A stretch of 64,000 nt of DNA from Catellatospora tritici (GCF_019083965.1 NZ_JAHRCY010000006.1:62001-126000); one strand, 5' to 3'. Counted from the first letter of the stretch, positions 53,728-63,389 are shown. Numbers and translations are program-made. The notes: generated by a model from the letters alone, not told the origin.

Positions 53728-54416
53728 GCGAACGCAATCGATACCAGGTCGAGACGGACGAGCAGGAGCAGGAGCTGCCGCCGTTCGCGGTGCAGATGGC
53801 GCAGCAGCTCGGCGGTTGGCGGGGTCTGTTCGAGTCCAGCATCCCGGTGATCGTGTTCGTGCTGGCGAACGTGCTGCTGGGGCTGAAGTGGCCGACGGGT
53901 CAGCTGGCGCTCAAGTGGGCGGTCGGGGCCGCCGTGGCCACCGCGCTTGGCATCGCCGTGATCCGGCTGGCGCAGCGGCGTCCGGTGCGGCACGCCATCA
54001 ACGGACTGTTCGGCATCGCGCTGGGCGCGTGGCTGGCCTGGAACTCCGGTGACGCCCGCGACTTCTACCTGCCCGGCATCATCCTCAGCGTGGTGTACGG
54101 CGTCGCGATGATCGCCTCGATCGCGTTGCGGCAACCGCTGGTCGGCTGGATCTGGACCGTGGTGGCCAACGGCGGCCTCAGCGACTGGCGTGAGGACCAG
54201 CGCATGGTGCGCACGTTCAGTTGGCTCACCGGGCTGTGGGCGGCGATCTACCTGCTCAAGGCGGCCGTGCAGAGCCTGCTCTACCTCGCCGACCAGGCGA
54301 CCGCGCTGGGCGTGGCCCGCATCGTGCTCGGCTATCCGCCATACGCGCTGCTGCTGGCCGTCAGCATCTGGGCGGTCCGCCGGGTCCGCCGCGACCAGGC
54401 GGCCCTGCCGGCCTGA
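53724..54416 (+). CDS. DUF3159 integral membrane protein
   Basis: 230 residues with about six membrane helices (IPVIVFVLANVLLGL, WAVGAAVATALGIAVIRLA, LFGIALGAWLAWNSG, LPGIILSVVYGVAMIASIAL, WLTGLWAAIYLLKAAVQSL, YALLLAVSIWAVRRV). DUF3159 signature near QLGGWRGLFESSIPV. Related distantly to small-molecule exporters, but the substrate is unknown. Translationally coupled to the OB-fold gene. Confidence 0.87.
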   Translation: MSERNRYQVETDEQEQELPPFAVQMAQQLGGWRGLFESSIPVIVFVLANVLLGLKWPTGQLALKWAVGAAVATALGIAVIRLAQRRPVRHAINGLFGIALGAWLAWNSGDARDFYLPGIILSVVYGVAMIASIALRQPLVGWIWTVVANGGLSDWREDQRMVRTFSWLTGLWAAIYLLKAAVQSLLYLADQATALGVARIVLGYPPYALLLAVSIWAVRRVRRDQAALPA

Positions 54417-54435
54417 CCCGCACCCACCCGCGACG

Positions 54436-54467
54436 AGCAGGGCCCGTGCTTCGGCACGGGCCCTGCT
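54436..54467. terminator. Terminator with UUCG tetraloop
   Basis: A perfect 14-bp GC-rich stem (AGCAGGGCCCGTGC) closed by TTCG, an exceptionally stable loop. It separates DUF3159 from the convergent lipoprotein gene. Confidence 0.85.
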
Positions 54468-54488
54468 GTCGTCTCGGTTGAGGTGTGC

Positions 54489-55016
54489 TCAGCGGTTGCA
54501 GATGCCGAGCACCGCCCGCTCGCCGGCGCGCGCGTCGTCCGACACCCGGGCCTCGGCCACCTTCGCGCCGTCACTGCCGGCCGCCTCGAGTGCCGCGATC
54601 CCGGCGGTACGGGCCTGGACCAGTGCGTCGATGGCGGCGAGCAGCTCAGAGTCCTTGGTCTGCCCGGCGGCCTTGGTCAGCGCGGTGCGGTTCTCGGCGA
54701 AGGACTTCTTCAGCGCGGCGGCTGCCTCCTTGGCCTCGGCCGCCGTCGACGTCTCGTCGACCAGCAGCACGGTGGCGGGCATGTCGAACATCGCCCGGTT
54801 GGCCGCCTTGATGGTGGTGCAGGCCGCGGTGACGTCCCCCGTGACCTGGGCCGCGGCGGAGGTGGCGGCCGCCGCCGTGGGGCTGGCCGCGGGCGCCGGG
54901 GTGGTCGCCGCCGCGGGAGTGGTCGCGGCCGCCTGCGGGGCCGGATCGTCCTGCGCACAGGCGGCCAGGCTCAGCAGTACGAGGCCGAGTGCCGCGACAG
55001 GGATGGTGCGCTTCAT
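54489..55016 (-). CDS. Small Ala-rich lipoprotein
   Basis: 175 residues: lipoprotein signal VAALGLVLLSLAAC (lipobox LAAC, Cys20), an Ala/Pro/Thr linker to ~58, then a single helical domain with two cysteines (VTAACTTIKAANRAMF ... AVLGICNR), likely joined in a disulfide. Function unknown. GGAGGAAG before ATG 55016. It is absent from the mycobacterial block as I recall it, so it is a local insertion. Confidence 0.8.
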   Translation of the reverse strand: MKRTIPVAALGLVLLSLAACAQDDPAPQAAATTPAAATTPAPAASPTAAAATSAAAQVTGDVTAACTTIKAANRAMFDMPATVLLVDETSTAAEAKEAAAALKKSFAENRTALTKAAGQTKDSELLAAIDALVQARTAGIAALEAAGSDGAKVAEARVSDDARAGERAVLGICNR

Positions 55017-55158
55017 GGGGTTCTTCCTCCGGATGATCAACTGAAGTCCCGGAGTGTAGAGCCCGCCGTCAAGCACCAGCCCGTGATCGTTGGCCGCGGT
55101 CAGCAGGTTGGCCGTGGGCCACCGACGGCGAGGCTGAGCGTAGGGCCGCCGGGCGAGG

Positions 55159-55851
55159 TCAGCGGCGGCGGGAGCGGGTGCGCTCGACGCTGTCGGCGCC
55201 GAGCATGACCGAACGAACCTGCTCCTCGACCTCGACCGTGCAGACGAACACCAGCTCGTCGCCGGCCTCGACCGGGTCGTCGGGGCTGGGGGTGAGCACC
55301 CGGCGCCCACGCACGATGGCGACCAGGGCGCTGTCGTGCGGCAGCGGGATGTCACGGACCGGCTGGCCGACGTGCGGCGCGTCCTGCGGCAGGGTGATCT
55401 CGACCAGGTTCGCCTCGCCCTGGCGGAACGTCATCAGCCGGACCAGGTCGCCGACGGTGACCGCCTCCTCGACCAGCGCCGCCATCAGGCGCGGCTTGCT
55501 GACCGACACGTCGACGCCCCACTGCTCGGTGAACAGCCACTCGTTCTCGGCGCGGTTGACCCGGGCGACCACCCGCGGCACCGCGAACTCGGTCTTGGCC
55601 AGCAGCGACACCACCAGGTTGACCTTGTCGTCGCCGGTGGCGGCCACCACCACGTCGCAGGCGGCCAGGTTGACCTCCTGCAGGCTGGACAGCTCGCACG
55701 CGTCGGCGAGCACCCAGTCGGCGGCGGGCACCCGCTCCGGGCGCAGCATCCGGGGCTGCCGCTCCAGGAGCATGACCTGGTGGCCGTTCTCGATCAGTTC
55801 CTGGGCGATGGAGCGCCCGACGTTGCCGGCACCGGCGATGGCGACACGCAT
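55159..55851 (-). CDS. TrkA/RCK potassium-transport regulator (CeoC-like)
   Basis: 230 residues: an N-terminal TrkA-N Rossmann domain (MRVAIAGAGNVGRSIAQELI, GxGxxG for NAD/ATP) and a TrkA-C domain (VEITLPQDAPHVGQPVRDIPLPHDSALVAIVRGRRVLTPSPDD). Such RCK proteins gate potassium channels and transporters in response to nucleotides. It lies 13 bases downstream of the CeoB-like gene. Confidence 0.88.
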   Translation of the reverse strand: MRVAIAGAGNVGRSIAQELIENGHQVMLLERQPRMLRPERVPAADWVLADACELSSLQEVNLAACDVVVAATGDDKVNLVVSLLAKTEFAVPRVVARVNRAENEWLFTEQWGVDVSVSKPRLMAALVEEAVTVGDLVRLMTFRQGEANLVEITLPQDAPHVGQPVRDIPLPHDSALVAIVRGRRVLTPSPDDPVEAGDELVFVCTVEVEEQVRSVMLGADSVERTRSRRR

Positions 55852-55864
55852 GGTCCTGCTCCTT

Positions 55865-56530
55865 CTAGGCGGCGGTGGTCGGCGCGGCGGCTGCGATCTT
55901 GGTGACCGTACCGGCGATCTCGTCGGTGACCAGCATGAACACCTGGTCCCCGTCCTGCAGCACGGTGGAGTCGGTGGTCAGCGTGCCGAGCCCGAACCGC
56001 ATGAGGAAGGCGGCCCGGGTGCCGGTCGCCTCCTCCAGCTCCCGCAGCGGGTGCCCGACCCAGGCCGGGTTGATCGGCGTCTCGATGATGGCGACCGTGC
56101 TGGTCGGGTCGCGGTACAGCTCGGTGGCGCCCTCGGGCACGAGGTGGCGCACGATCCGGTCCGCGGTCCAGCGCACGGTCGCGACGGTGGGAATGCCCAG
56201 TCGCTCGTATACCTCGGCGCGGCGCTGGTCGTAGATGCGGGCGACGACGCGCTGCACGCCGAACGTCTCCCGGGCCAGTCGCGCGGAAATGATGTTGGAG
56301 TTGTCGCCGCTGGAGACCGCGGCGAACGCGTCGGCGCGCTCCACCCCGGCCTGGACCAGCACCTCGCGGTCGAAGCCGACCCCGGTGACGGTGGTGCCGG
56401 CGAAGTCGGGGGACAGGCGCCGGAACGCGTCGGCGTCCTGATCGATGATCGAGACCGAGTGCCCGCGCGCCTCCAGGCTGTGCGCCAGCGTCGAGCCGAC
56501 CCGGCCGCATCCCATGATCACAACGTGCAC
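55865..56530 (-). CDS. TrkA/RCK potassium-transport regulator (CeoB-like)
   Basis: 221 residues from GTG 56530. It has TrkA-N (VVIMGCGRVGSTLAHSLEARGHSVSIID with GxGxxG; FAAVSSGDNSNIISARLARETFG) and TrkA-C (VAIIETPINPAWVGHPLRELEEATG). The pair CeoB-CeoC is a known potassium-uptake unit in mycobacteria. AAAGGCGG precedes the start. It diverges from the KimA-like permease, with the two starts 109 bases apart, so they share a regulatory region. Confidence 0.88.
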   Translation of the reverse strand: MHVVIMGCGRVGSTLAHSLEARGHSVSIIDQDADAFRRLSPDFAGTTVTGVGFDREVLVQAGVERADAFAAVSSGDNSNIISARLARETFGVQRVVARIYDQRRAEVYERLGIPTVATVRWTADRIVRHLVPEGATELYRDPTSTVAIIETPINPAWVGHPLRELEEATGTRAAFLMRFGLGTLTTDSTVLQDGDQVFMLVTDEIAGTVTKIAAAAPTTAA

Positions 56531-56625
56531 GTCGCCGCCTTTCGAGCCTGCTTCGCCCCCAGCCTGCCATGACCGGAGGGCTCGCGCGACATCAGAGTGC
56601 CACGGCGGGAAAGGCGGGCGCGTCG

Positions 56626-56631
56626 TAGGCT
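56626..56631 (+). promoter_or_regulatory. Leaderless -10 element (TAGGCT)
   Basis: TAGGCT ends seven bases before the GTG of the KimA-like gene; there is no Shine-Dalgarno site. Confidence 0.65.
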
Positions 56632-56638
56632 CCCTCCT

Positions 56639-58660
56639 GTGGCGAGCCCTACCTCCCTGCTGAAGCGACTGCTGCTCGGCAGGCCCTTCCGATCCGACCA
56701 TATGCAGCACACACTGCTGCCCAAGCGGATCGCCCTGCCCATCTTCGCCTCGGACGCGCTCTCCAGCGTCGCGTACGCGCCCGGCGAGATCCTGCTGACC
56801 CTGTCGGTGGCGGGTGCCGCCGCCTACGCGTACTCCCCGTGGGTGGCGTTGGCGGTCGTGGTGGTGATGCTCACCGTGGTCGCGAGCTACCGCCAGAACG
56901 TGCACGCGTACCCGTCCGGCGGTGGCGACTACGAGGTCGCCACGGTCAACCTCGGCCCGAAGGCGGGCCTGGGCGTGGCCAGCGCACTGCTGGTCGACTA
57001 TGTGCTCACCGTGGCCGTGTCGATCTCGTCCGGCGTGGACAGCCTCGGCGACGCGATCCCGCTGATCGGCCAGCACAAGGTGACCTCGGCGGTGCTGCTG
57101 ATCGCGATCCTGGCCGCGCTCAACCTGCGCGGGCTCAAGGAGTCGGGCCTGCTCTTCGCCATCCCGACCTACCTGTTCATGTTCGCCATCGTGGGGCTGG
57201 TGGGCTGGGGCTTCTTCCGCATCCTGGTGCTGGACGAGAACCTGCAGGCCTCCAGCGCGAGCCTGACCATCCTGCCCGAGCACGGCATGAGCGTGGCCAC
57301 CAGCTTGGCGTTCGGGTTCCTGCTGGTGCGGGCGTTCTCCTCCGGCTGTGCCGCGCTGACCGGCGTCGAGGCGATCTCCAACGGCGTGCCCGCGTTCAAG
57401 TCCCCCAAGAGCAAGAACGCCGCCACCACGCTGCTGCTGCTGGGCACCATCTCGATCGCGATGATGCTCGGCATCGTGGCGCTGAGCCTGATGACCGGCC
57501 TGCAGTACGTCGAGAGCACGGACCAGATCGTCGGCGCGCCGGCCAATTACAAGCAGCCCACCGTCATCGCGCAGCTCGCCGAGGCGGTCTTCAACCACTT
57601 CCCGCCGGGCTTCTACCTGGTCATCGGGGTGACCGCGCTGATCCTGGTGCTCGCGGCGAACACGGCCTTCAACGGCTTCCCGGTGCTGGGCTCGATCCTG
57701 GCCCAGGACCGCTACCTGCCCCGCCAGCTGCACACCCGCGGTGACCGGCTGGCCTTCTCCAACGGCATCATGTTCCTGGCCGCGTTCGCGGCGGTGCTGG
57801 TCATCGCGTTCCAGGCGCAGACCACGCGGCTGATCCAGCTCTACATCGTGGGCGTGTTCGTGTCGTTCACGCTGTCGCAGATCGGCATGCTGCGGCACTG
57901 GAACCGGCTGCTGCGCACCGAGCGCGACCCGGTGGCGCGGCGGCGGATGAACCGCTCGAAGGCGATCAACGGCTTCGGCGCCGTGATGACCGGGTTCGTG
58001 CTCATCCTGGTGCTGCTGACCAAGTTCACCCACGGTGCCTGGATCTCGCTGGCGGCGATGGCGGTGATCTATGCGGTGATGGTGGCGATCCGTAAGCACT
58101 ACGACACGGTGGCCCGGGAGCTGGTGCCGTCGGAGGAGCGGCCGGTGCTGCCCGCGCGCAACCACGCGGTGGTGCTGGTCAGCAAGGTGCACCTGCCGAC
58201 CATGCGGGCGCTGGCGTACGCCAAGGCGACCCGGCCGGACACGCTGACGGCGCTGACGGTCAACGTCGACACGGCCGACACCCGGGCCATCCAGGCCGAG
58301 TGGGAGCGGCGCGGCATCAGTGTGCCGCTGACCGTGGTCGACTCGCCGTACCGAGAGATCTCGCGGCCCATCATCGACTACGTCAAGTCGCTGCGCCGGT
58401 CGTCGCCGCGTGACGTGGTCACCGTCTTCATCCCCGAGTACGTCGTCGGGCGCTGGTGGGAGCACCTGCTGCACAACCAGTCCGCGCTGCGGATCAAGGG
58501 GCGGCTGCTGTACGAGGCCGGTGTGATGGTCGTCAGCGTGCCCTGGCAGCTCGACTCCACCAGCACCACCAACCTCGACCGGCTCGACCGCAGCCTGGCG
58601 CGCACACCGGCTCGCGGCCCCCGCCCGGGGGAGGATGGGTACGTGAAGACGCATGACTGA
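56639..58660 (+). CDS. KimA-like potassium importer (APC/KUP superfamily)
   Basis: 673 residues with about 12 membrane helices and a cytosolic C-terminal domain (~470-660) resembling a universal-stress-like fold. It matches the KimA group over its length from memory: ASDALSSVAYAPGEI, LLVDYVLTVAVSISSGVDS, FSSGCAALTGVEAISNGVPAFK, ILVLAANTAFNGFP. Residues equivalent to KimA's potassium-site Asp36, Tyr43, Asp117 and Thr in TGVEA are conserved (here Asp39, Tyr46, Asp120). KimA is a high-affinity, proton-coupled K+ importer controlled by c-di-AMP in Bacillus. Annotated commonly as an amino-acid permease. GTG start; eight-base overlap with the next gene. Confidence 0.85.
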   Translation: MASPTSLLKRLLLGRPFRSDHMQHTLLPKRIALPIFASDALSSVAYAPGEILLTLSVAGAAAYAYSPWVALAVVVVMLTVVASYRQNVHAYPSGGGDYEVATVNLGPKAGLGVASALLVDYVLTVAVSISSGVDSLGDAIPLIGQHKVTSAVLLIAILAALNLRGLKESGLLFAIPTYLFMFAIVGLVGWGFFRILVLDENLQASSASLTILPEHGMSVATSLAFGFLLVRAFSSGCAALTGVEAISNGVPAFKSPKSKNAATTLLLLGTISIAMMLGIVALSLMTGLQYVESTDQIVGAPANYKQPTVIAQLAEAVFNHFPPGFYLVIGVTALILVLAANTAFNGFPVLGSILAQDRYLPRQLHTRGDRLAFSNGIMFLAAFAAVLVIAFQAQTTRLIQLYIVGVFVSFTLSQIGMLRHWNRLLRTERDPVARRRMNRSKAINGFGAVMTGFVLILVLLTKFTHGAWISLAAMAVIYAVMVAIRKHYDTVARELVPSEERPVLPARNHAVVLVSKVHLPTMRALAYAKATRPDTLTALTVNVDTADTRAIQAEWERRGISVPLTVVDSPYREISRPIIDYVKSLRRSSPRDVVTVFIPEYVVGRWWEHLLHNQSALRIKGRLLYEAGVMVVSVPWQLDSTSTTNLDRLDRSLARTPARGPRPGEDGYVKTHD

Positions 58661-59879
58661 CACCGCTGTCGCCGTCGCGCCCGAGGAGCTGTACGAGGGC
58701 GACCGGGTCGAGGTGACCGTCGGGCCGATCGCGCACGGCGGTCACTGCGTGGCCCGGCATGCCGGACAGGTGATCTTCGTCCGGCACGCCCTGCCCGGCG
58801 AACGCGTGGTGACCGAGATCACCGAGGTACACAAGGCGTACCTGCGCGGCGACGCGGTCGAGGTGCTGACAGCCTCGCCGGACCGGATCACCCCGCGCTG
58901 CCCGTACGCCCATGCGAACGGCTGCGGCGGCTGTGACCTGCAGCACGTGGCCCCGCCCGCGCAGCTGGACTGGAAGGCCGCGGTCGTCCGCGAGCAGCTG
59001 GTCCGGTTGGGCAAGCTGGCCGAGGACGAGGTCGCCGCGCTGGACGTGCGGGTGGAGGCGCTGCCGGGCGGCGACGAGGGCTGGCGCACCCGGGTGCGTT
59101 ACCGCGCCGATGCGGCCGGACGGCCGGGCTTGCTCAAGCACCGCTCCAACGAGGTGGTGGCGATCGACCGCTGCCGGATCGCGCACCCGGACATCCAGGC
59201 CCTGGACGTGCTGTCACGCCGCTGGCCGGACACCGACGTCCTGGACGTGGTGCGCCCGGCGGGCGGCCCGGCCCAGTTGGTGCAGGAGCCACCGCAGGAG
59301 ATCACCGAGCGGGCGGCCGGGCACGATTTCCGGATCTCGGCCGGGGGCTTCTGGCAGGTGCATCCGGCCGCCGCGGACACCCTGGTCCAGGCCGTGCTGG
59401 AGCAGCTGGACCCGCGACCGGGCGAGCACGCCTGGGACCTGTACGGCGGCGCCGGGCTGTTCGCCGCCGCGCTGGCCGACCGCGTCGGCGTCACCGGCCA
59501 CGTGACTCTGGTCGAGTCGGCCCGCGAGGGAGCCGTCGCCGCGCGGGCCAACCTGGCCGGGCAGCCGGTCACCGTGATCACCGCGCCGGTGGAGAAGGCC
59601 CTGCACCGCGACCGGCGGCCGCAGCAGCGGCTGCCCCGGCCGGACGTGGTGGTGCTGGACCCGCCCCGCACGGGCGCCGGAGCGGCGGTGGTCCGCGGCG
59701 TGATCGGGGCCGGACCGCGCGCGGTGGCGTACGTGGCCTGCGACCCGGCCGCGTTCGCCCGCGACGTGCGCACCTTCCGTGAGGCGGGCTGGCGGCTGGT
59801 CCGGCTGCGGGCCTTCGACTGCTTCCCGCAGACCCACCACGTCGAGTGCGTGGCGCTGTTGACTCCCACGCAGGCGTGA
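58653..59879 (+). CDS. TrmA/RlmD-family 5-methyluridine RNA methyltransferase
   Basis: 408 residues. A TRAM domain (~10-70, GDRVEVTVGPIAHGGHCVAR) precedes iron-sulfur ligands Cys83 (RCPYA), Cys91 and Cys94 in GCGGCDLQH, and a fourth Cys in IDRCRIA. The SAM domain has AWDLYGGAGLFAAAL (motif I), DVVVLDPPRTGAG, the nucleophile Cys in VAYVACDPAAFARD and the base in THHVECVALL. It makes 5-methyluridine in rRNA or tRNA; which site is unknown. Confidence 0.9.
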   Translation: MTDTAVAVAPEELYEGDRVEVTVGPIAHGGHCVARHAGQVIFVRHALPGERVVTEITEVHKAYLRGDAVEVLTASPDRITPRCPYAHANGCGGCDLQHVAPPAQLDWKAAVVREQLVRLGKLAEDEVAALDVRVEALPGGDEGWRTRVRYRADAAGRPGLLKHRSNEVVAIDRCRIAHPDIQALDVLSRRWPDTDVLDVVRPAGGPAQLVQEPPQEITERAAGHDFRISAGGFWQVHPAAADTLVQAVLEQLDPRPGEHAWDLYGGAGLFAAALADRVGVTGHVTLVESAREGAVAARANLAGQPVTVITAPVEKALHRDRRPQQRLPRPDVVVLDPPRTGAGAAVVRGVIGAGPRAVAYVACDPAAFARDVRTFREAGWRLVRLRAFDCFPQTHHVECVALLTPTQA

Positions 59880-59930
59880 AGCTTCTGTGTAGGGGTACCG
59901 GAGCATGTGAGACCCGGTGCGGCCTGCCGA

Positions 59931-59975
59931 TAGACTGCCCAGACCATGAGCGAGCGGATTGAGGTGTCGGTGTGA
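59931..59975 (+). promoter_or_regulatory. Promoter and nine-codon upstream ORF of dxs
   Basis: GATAGACT gives a -10 at 59931-59936. Nine bases later (59946) the first ATG begins MSERIEVSV, stopping with TGA at 59973-59975. This stop shares GTGTGA with the dxs start at 59972, so ribosomes finishing the short frame can re-start on dxs. The dxs GTG itself lacks a clear Shine-Dalgarno site. Confidence 0.6.
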
Positions 59976-61909
59976 ACGAGCGCACGAGCCTGCTGAGCAC
60001 GGTTCAGGGGCCACAGGACCTGAAGGCCCTGACTCCGGACCAGCTGACGGGGCTGGCGGCCGAGATCCGCGACTTCCTGATCGCCAAGGTGGCGCGCACC
60101 GGCGGTCACCTCGGCCCGAACCTCGGTGTGGTAGAGCTCACCCTGGCCATGCACCGGGTGTTCGATTCGCCGGTCGACCGGTTCGTCTTCGACACCGGCC
60201 ACCAGGCGTACGTACACAAGATCGTCACTGGTCGCCAGGACGGGTTCGACCTGCTGCGCCAGCGCGGCGGCCTGACCGGCTACCCGAGCCAGGCCGAGAG
60301 CGAGCACGACCTGGTCGAGAACTGCCACGCCTCGACCGCCCTGTCCTACGCCGACGGCATCGCCAAGGCGTACACGCTGCGCGGTGAGAAGCGCCACGTG
60401 GTCGCCGTGGTCGGCGACGGGGCGCTCACGGGCGGCATGTGCTGGGAGGCGCTGAACAACATCGCCGCCACCGACAACCGGCTCGTGATCATCGTGAACG
60501 ACAACGGGCGCTCGTACGCCCCGACCATCGGCGGCCTGGCCGACCACCTGGCCACGCTGCGCCTGAACCCGGGCTACGAGAAGGTTCTCGACCTGGTCAA
60601 GGACGCGCTGGAGAAGACCCCGCTGGTCGGCAAGCCGCTGTTCGACGCCCTGCACGCGGTCAAGAAGGGCATCAAGGACGCCGTCGCGCCGCAGGCGATG
60701 TTCGAGGATCTGGGCCTGAAGTACATCGGGCCGGTGGACGGGCACGACCAGGCCGCGCTGGAGTCGGCGCTGGCGCGGGCGAAGAAGTTCAGCGGGCCGG
60801 TCATCGTGCACGCGGTCACCGCCAAGGGCTACGGCTACCAGCCGGCCCTGGACGACGAGGCCGACCGGTTCCACGCGCCGGGCGCGTTCGACCCGCAGAC
60901 CGGCCGCCTGCTGGCCGCGCCGAGCCTCAAGTGGACCAGCGTCTTCGCCGACGAGCTGGTCACCATCGCCGCGCAGCGGCCCGACGTGGTCGGCATCACC
61001 GCCGCGATGCCCGAGTCGACCGGCATCGACAAGCTGGCCGCCGCGTTCCCGCAGCGCGCCTTCGACGTCGGCATCGCCGAGCAGCACGCCACCACCTCGG
61101 CGGCCGGCCTGGCCCTGGCCGGGCTGCACCCGGTCGTCGCGGTGTACGCCACGTTCCTCAACCGCGCGTTCGACCAGGTGCTGCTCGACGTGGCCCTGCA
61201 CCGGCTGCCGGTGACGTTCGTGCTGGACCGGGCGGGCATCACCGGCCCCGACGGCCCCAGCCACTACGGCATCTGGGACATGTCGGTGTTCGGCGTGGTC
61301 CCCGGCCTGCGGGTGGCCGCGCCGCGCGACGCCGAGACGCTGCGCGAGGAGCTGCGCGAGGCCGTCGAGATCAACGACGGGCCCACCATCGTCCGGTTCC
61401 CGACCGGCTCGGTGCCCGCGGCGCTGCCCGCGCTGCGCCGCCTCGGCGGCACCGACGGGCTGGGCGGCGTCGACGTGCTGGCCGAGGCCGAGCGCAAGGA
61501 CGTGCTGCTGGTGGCCGTGGGCGCGTTCGCGCACCTGGCCGTACAGGTGGCGGGCAAGCTGGCCGAGCGCGGCTTCGGCGTGACCGTGGTCGACCCGCGC
61601 TGGGTGCGGCCGGTGCCCGTCGAGATCGTCGGGCTGGCCCGTGAGCACAAGCTCGTGGTCACGATCGAGGACGGCGTGCGCGCGGGCGGCGTCGGCGACG
61701 CGGTGTCCAAGCTGCTGCGCGACAACGAGCTGGATGTTCCGGTACGGGACCTGGGCGTGCCCTCGCAGTGGCTGGACCACGGCACCCGCGCGGAGATCCT
61801 GGCCGAGATCGGCCTGACCGCGCCGGAGATCACCGAGAAGGTCACCAAGTGGGCCTCGGCCGTCGCGGCCCCGGCCGAGCAGCCGCTGAGCAGCTCGGTT
61901 CGCGGCTGA
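59972..61909 (+). CDS. dxs: 1-deoxy-D-xylulose-5-phosphate synthase
   Basis: 645 residues, first enzyme of the MEP pathway: condenses pyruvate and glyceraldehyde 3-phosphate with TPP. Motifs: [31 protein letters not shown], the TPP/Mg motif [37 protein letters not shown] and the transketolase C-domain [11 protein letters not shown]. Full length. It feeds isoprenoid and quinone synthesis. A hairpin follows after 18 bases. Confidence 0.96.
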   Translation: MNERTSLLSTVQGPQDLKALTPDQLTGLAAEIRDFLIAKVARTGGHLGPNLGVVELTLAMHRVFDSPVDRFVFDTGHQAYVHKIVTGRQDGFDLLRQRGGLTGYPSQAESEHDLVENCHASTALSYADGIAKAYTLRGEKRHVVAVVGDGALTGGMCWEALNNIAATDNRLVIIVNDNGRSYAPTIGGLADHLATLRLNPGYEKVLDLVKDALEKTPLVGKPLFDALHAVKKGIKDAVAPQAMFEDLGLKYIGPVDGHDQAALESALARAKKFSGPVIVHAVTAKGYGYQPALDDEADRFHAPGAFDPQTGRLLAAPSLKWTSVFADELVTIAAQRPDVVGITAAMPESTGIDKLAAAFPQRAFDVGIAEQHATTSAAGLALAGLHPVVAVYATFLNRAFDQVLLDVALHRLPVTFVLDRAGITGPDGPSHYGIWDMSVFGVVPGLRVAAPRDAETLREELREAVEINDGPTIVRFPTGSVPAALPALRRLGGTDGLGGVDVLAEAERKDVLLVAVGAFAHLAVQVAGKLAERGFGVTVVDPRWVRPVPVEIVGLAREHKLVVTIEDGVRAGGVGDAVSKLLRDNELDVPVRDLGVPSQWLDHGTRAEILAEIGLTAPEITEKVTKWASAVAAPAEQPLSSSVRG

Positions 61910-61927
61910 TCCGACCGAGCCGTCAGT

Positions 61928-61963
61928 AGCGCAGGGCCGCCCGGCACCGGGCGGCCCTGCGCT
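61928..61963. terminator. Hairpin terminator after dxs
   Basis: A perfect 17-base-arm inverted repeat with a two-base loop (in practice a 16-bp stem with four-base loop), 18 bases after the dxs stop. Confidence 0.8.
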
Positions 61964-62030
61964 GTCTGCAACCGATCACCCGGGTCGACGCGTCACCTCA
62001 CGCGAACACATCGTGAGGCGGTGCGGGCGG

Positions 62031-63389
62031 ATGCGACAGCAGGGCGTGGACGGCGGCGGAATCGGCGTCATCGACCTCGGCGACGGCTGGGGCGACGAGG
62101 AAGAGGTCAGCCTGCCCGCCAGACCTGGCCTGGGCTGGCGGCGCCGGATCGCACTCGCGGCCACCGCGCTGATCGTGCTGGTCGGCGCCTCGGCGGCGGC
62201 CCGGCCGCAGGGTGCGGGGCTGCGGCAGCTCGCGTTGCGGGAGGCGGTCGTCGGCAGCATGACCCTGCTCGGCGCCGACATGGTCGCGGTGCAGAGCCGT
62301 GAGGTGATCACCGGCTGGGGTCTGTCCGACGGGGCGCTGCGCTGGCAGGTGCCGGTCAGCGGGGAGATCTACTCCTTCTTCGGCATCGCCGATCTGCTCG
62401 TGGTCAGCCAGGGCACGGGCGCACCGGCCGAGCACGAATACCAGTATCCGCCCGTCGAGACCACCGCGTACGACGCGGGCACCGGCAAAGTCCGCTGGTA
62501 CGCCGACCGGGTGCTGCGCCCCATCCGCGACCGCTGGCTGCTGGCGTACCGCGTACACCCGGACCGCACCGAGGAGGTCGAGGCGCACGACCCCCGCGAC
62601 TACCGGCTGCTGTGGCGCACACCGCCCTCGCTGACCAGCGCGGTCGACGAGCAGACCGCGACGCTGTGGCGGCTGTCACCCGAGGGCGAACTCGTCGAGC
62701 AAGACCTGGCCGACGGCACGGTGCGCCGGTCCACCAAGGTCAAGCTGCCCACGGACCAGCGGGTGAACCTGACGTACGGCGATGACATGGTGGGGCTGGT
62801 CAGCTCGGACGACGGCACCGTCAACCCGGACGGCAGCCCGGCCGACCCGCCACTGCCCCGGATCGAGCTGTGGTTCGACCGGGCCACGCTGCGCCCGTCG
62901 CCGGCCGGTCCCCGCTGGGCGTGGCAGGTGGACTGCGGCGGCGGCTACACCTGCGCGATGACCGCCGCCGCGGACGGCCCGCGGACCTGGATCATCGATG
63001 CCGCGACCGGCAAGCCGATCGTCACCCTGGCCGGCGGCGACCGGGGGTTCCTGCCCAGCGTTGCCGGACCGCTGGCGGTGGGGTTCTCGTCGCTGTGGCT
63101 CGGCCCTCGGCTCGACGGGACGTTCGACCCGGACACCGGCGGGGTGCGCCCGGCCTACCGGGACTGGTACGCGGTACAGGACCAGAACGGCTTCGTGTCC
63201 TATATGGTCAGACCTGGTCGCGCCGCCGACTCGACGTACCTGGGGGCGCTGCGGTCCGACGGGGAGCTGCGGATGGTCGGCGAGATCCCGTACGAGCTGA
63301 AGCAGTGCCTGTCCACCCCGCAGGCGCTGATCTGCAGCACCACCGACGACCGGTTCGGCATCTGGCGTGTCGAGGCCGGCCCGCGGTGA
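62031..63389 (+). CDS. Membrane-anchored PQQ-like beta-propeller protein (copy 1)
   Basis: About 452 residues: a short acidic cytosolic N-terminus (VIDLGDGWGDEEEV), one membrane helix (IALAATALIVLVGASAAA), then a beta-propeller made of PQQ-like blades (GALRWQVPVSG, TAYDAGTGKVRWYADRV, RPIRDRW, ATGKPIVTLAGGDR). Two cysteines in VDCGGGYTCAM. The propellers bind proteins or sugars. Function unknown. The start ATG 62031 has GAGGCGG upstream; GTG 62013 and GTG 62043 are alternatives. It is tandem with a related gene. Confidence 0.75.
   Translation: MRQQGVDGGGIGVIDLGDGWGDEEEVSLPARPGLGWRRRIALAATALIVLVGASAAARPQGAGLRQLALREAVVGSMTLLGADMVAVQSREVITGWGLSDGALRWQVPVSGEIYSFFGIADLLVVSQGTGAPAEHEYQYPPVETTAYDAGTGKVRWYADRVLRPIRDRWLLAYRVHPDRTEEVEAHDPRDYRLLWRTPPSLTSAVDEQTATLWRLSPEGELVEQDLADGTVRRSTKVKLPTDQRVNLTYGDDMVGLVSSDDGTVNPDGSPADPPLPRIELWFDRATLRPSPAGPRWAWQVDCGGGYTCAMTAAADGPRTWIIDAATGKPIVTLAGGDRGFLPSVAGPLAVGFSSLWLGPRLDGTFDPDTGGVRPAYRDWYAVQDQNGFVSYMVRPGRAADSTYLGALRSDGELRMVGEIPYELKQCLSTPQALICSTTDDRFGIWRVEAGPR

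Noticed and set aside
56639..58660. Cobalamin, c-di-AMP or other riboswitch before the KimA-like gene
   Set aside because: The promoter appears leaderless, leaving no room for a 5' riboswitch.
55865..58663. Minus-strand frame extending the CeoB-like gene to 932 residues
   Set aside because: The extra part mirrors the KimA-like gene. GTG 56530 begins the Rossmann motif directly.
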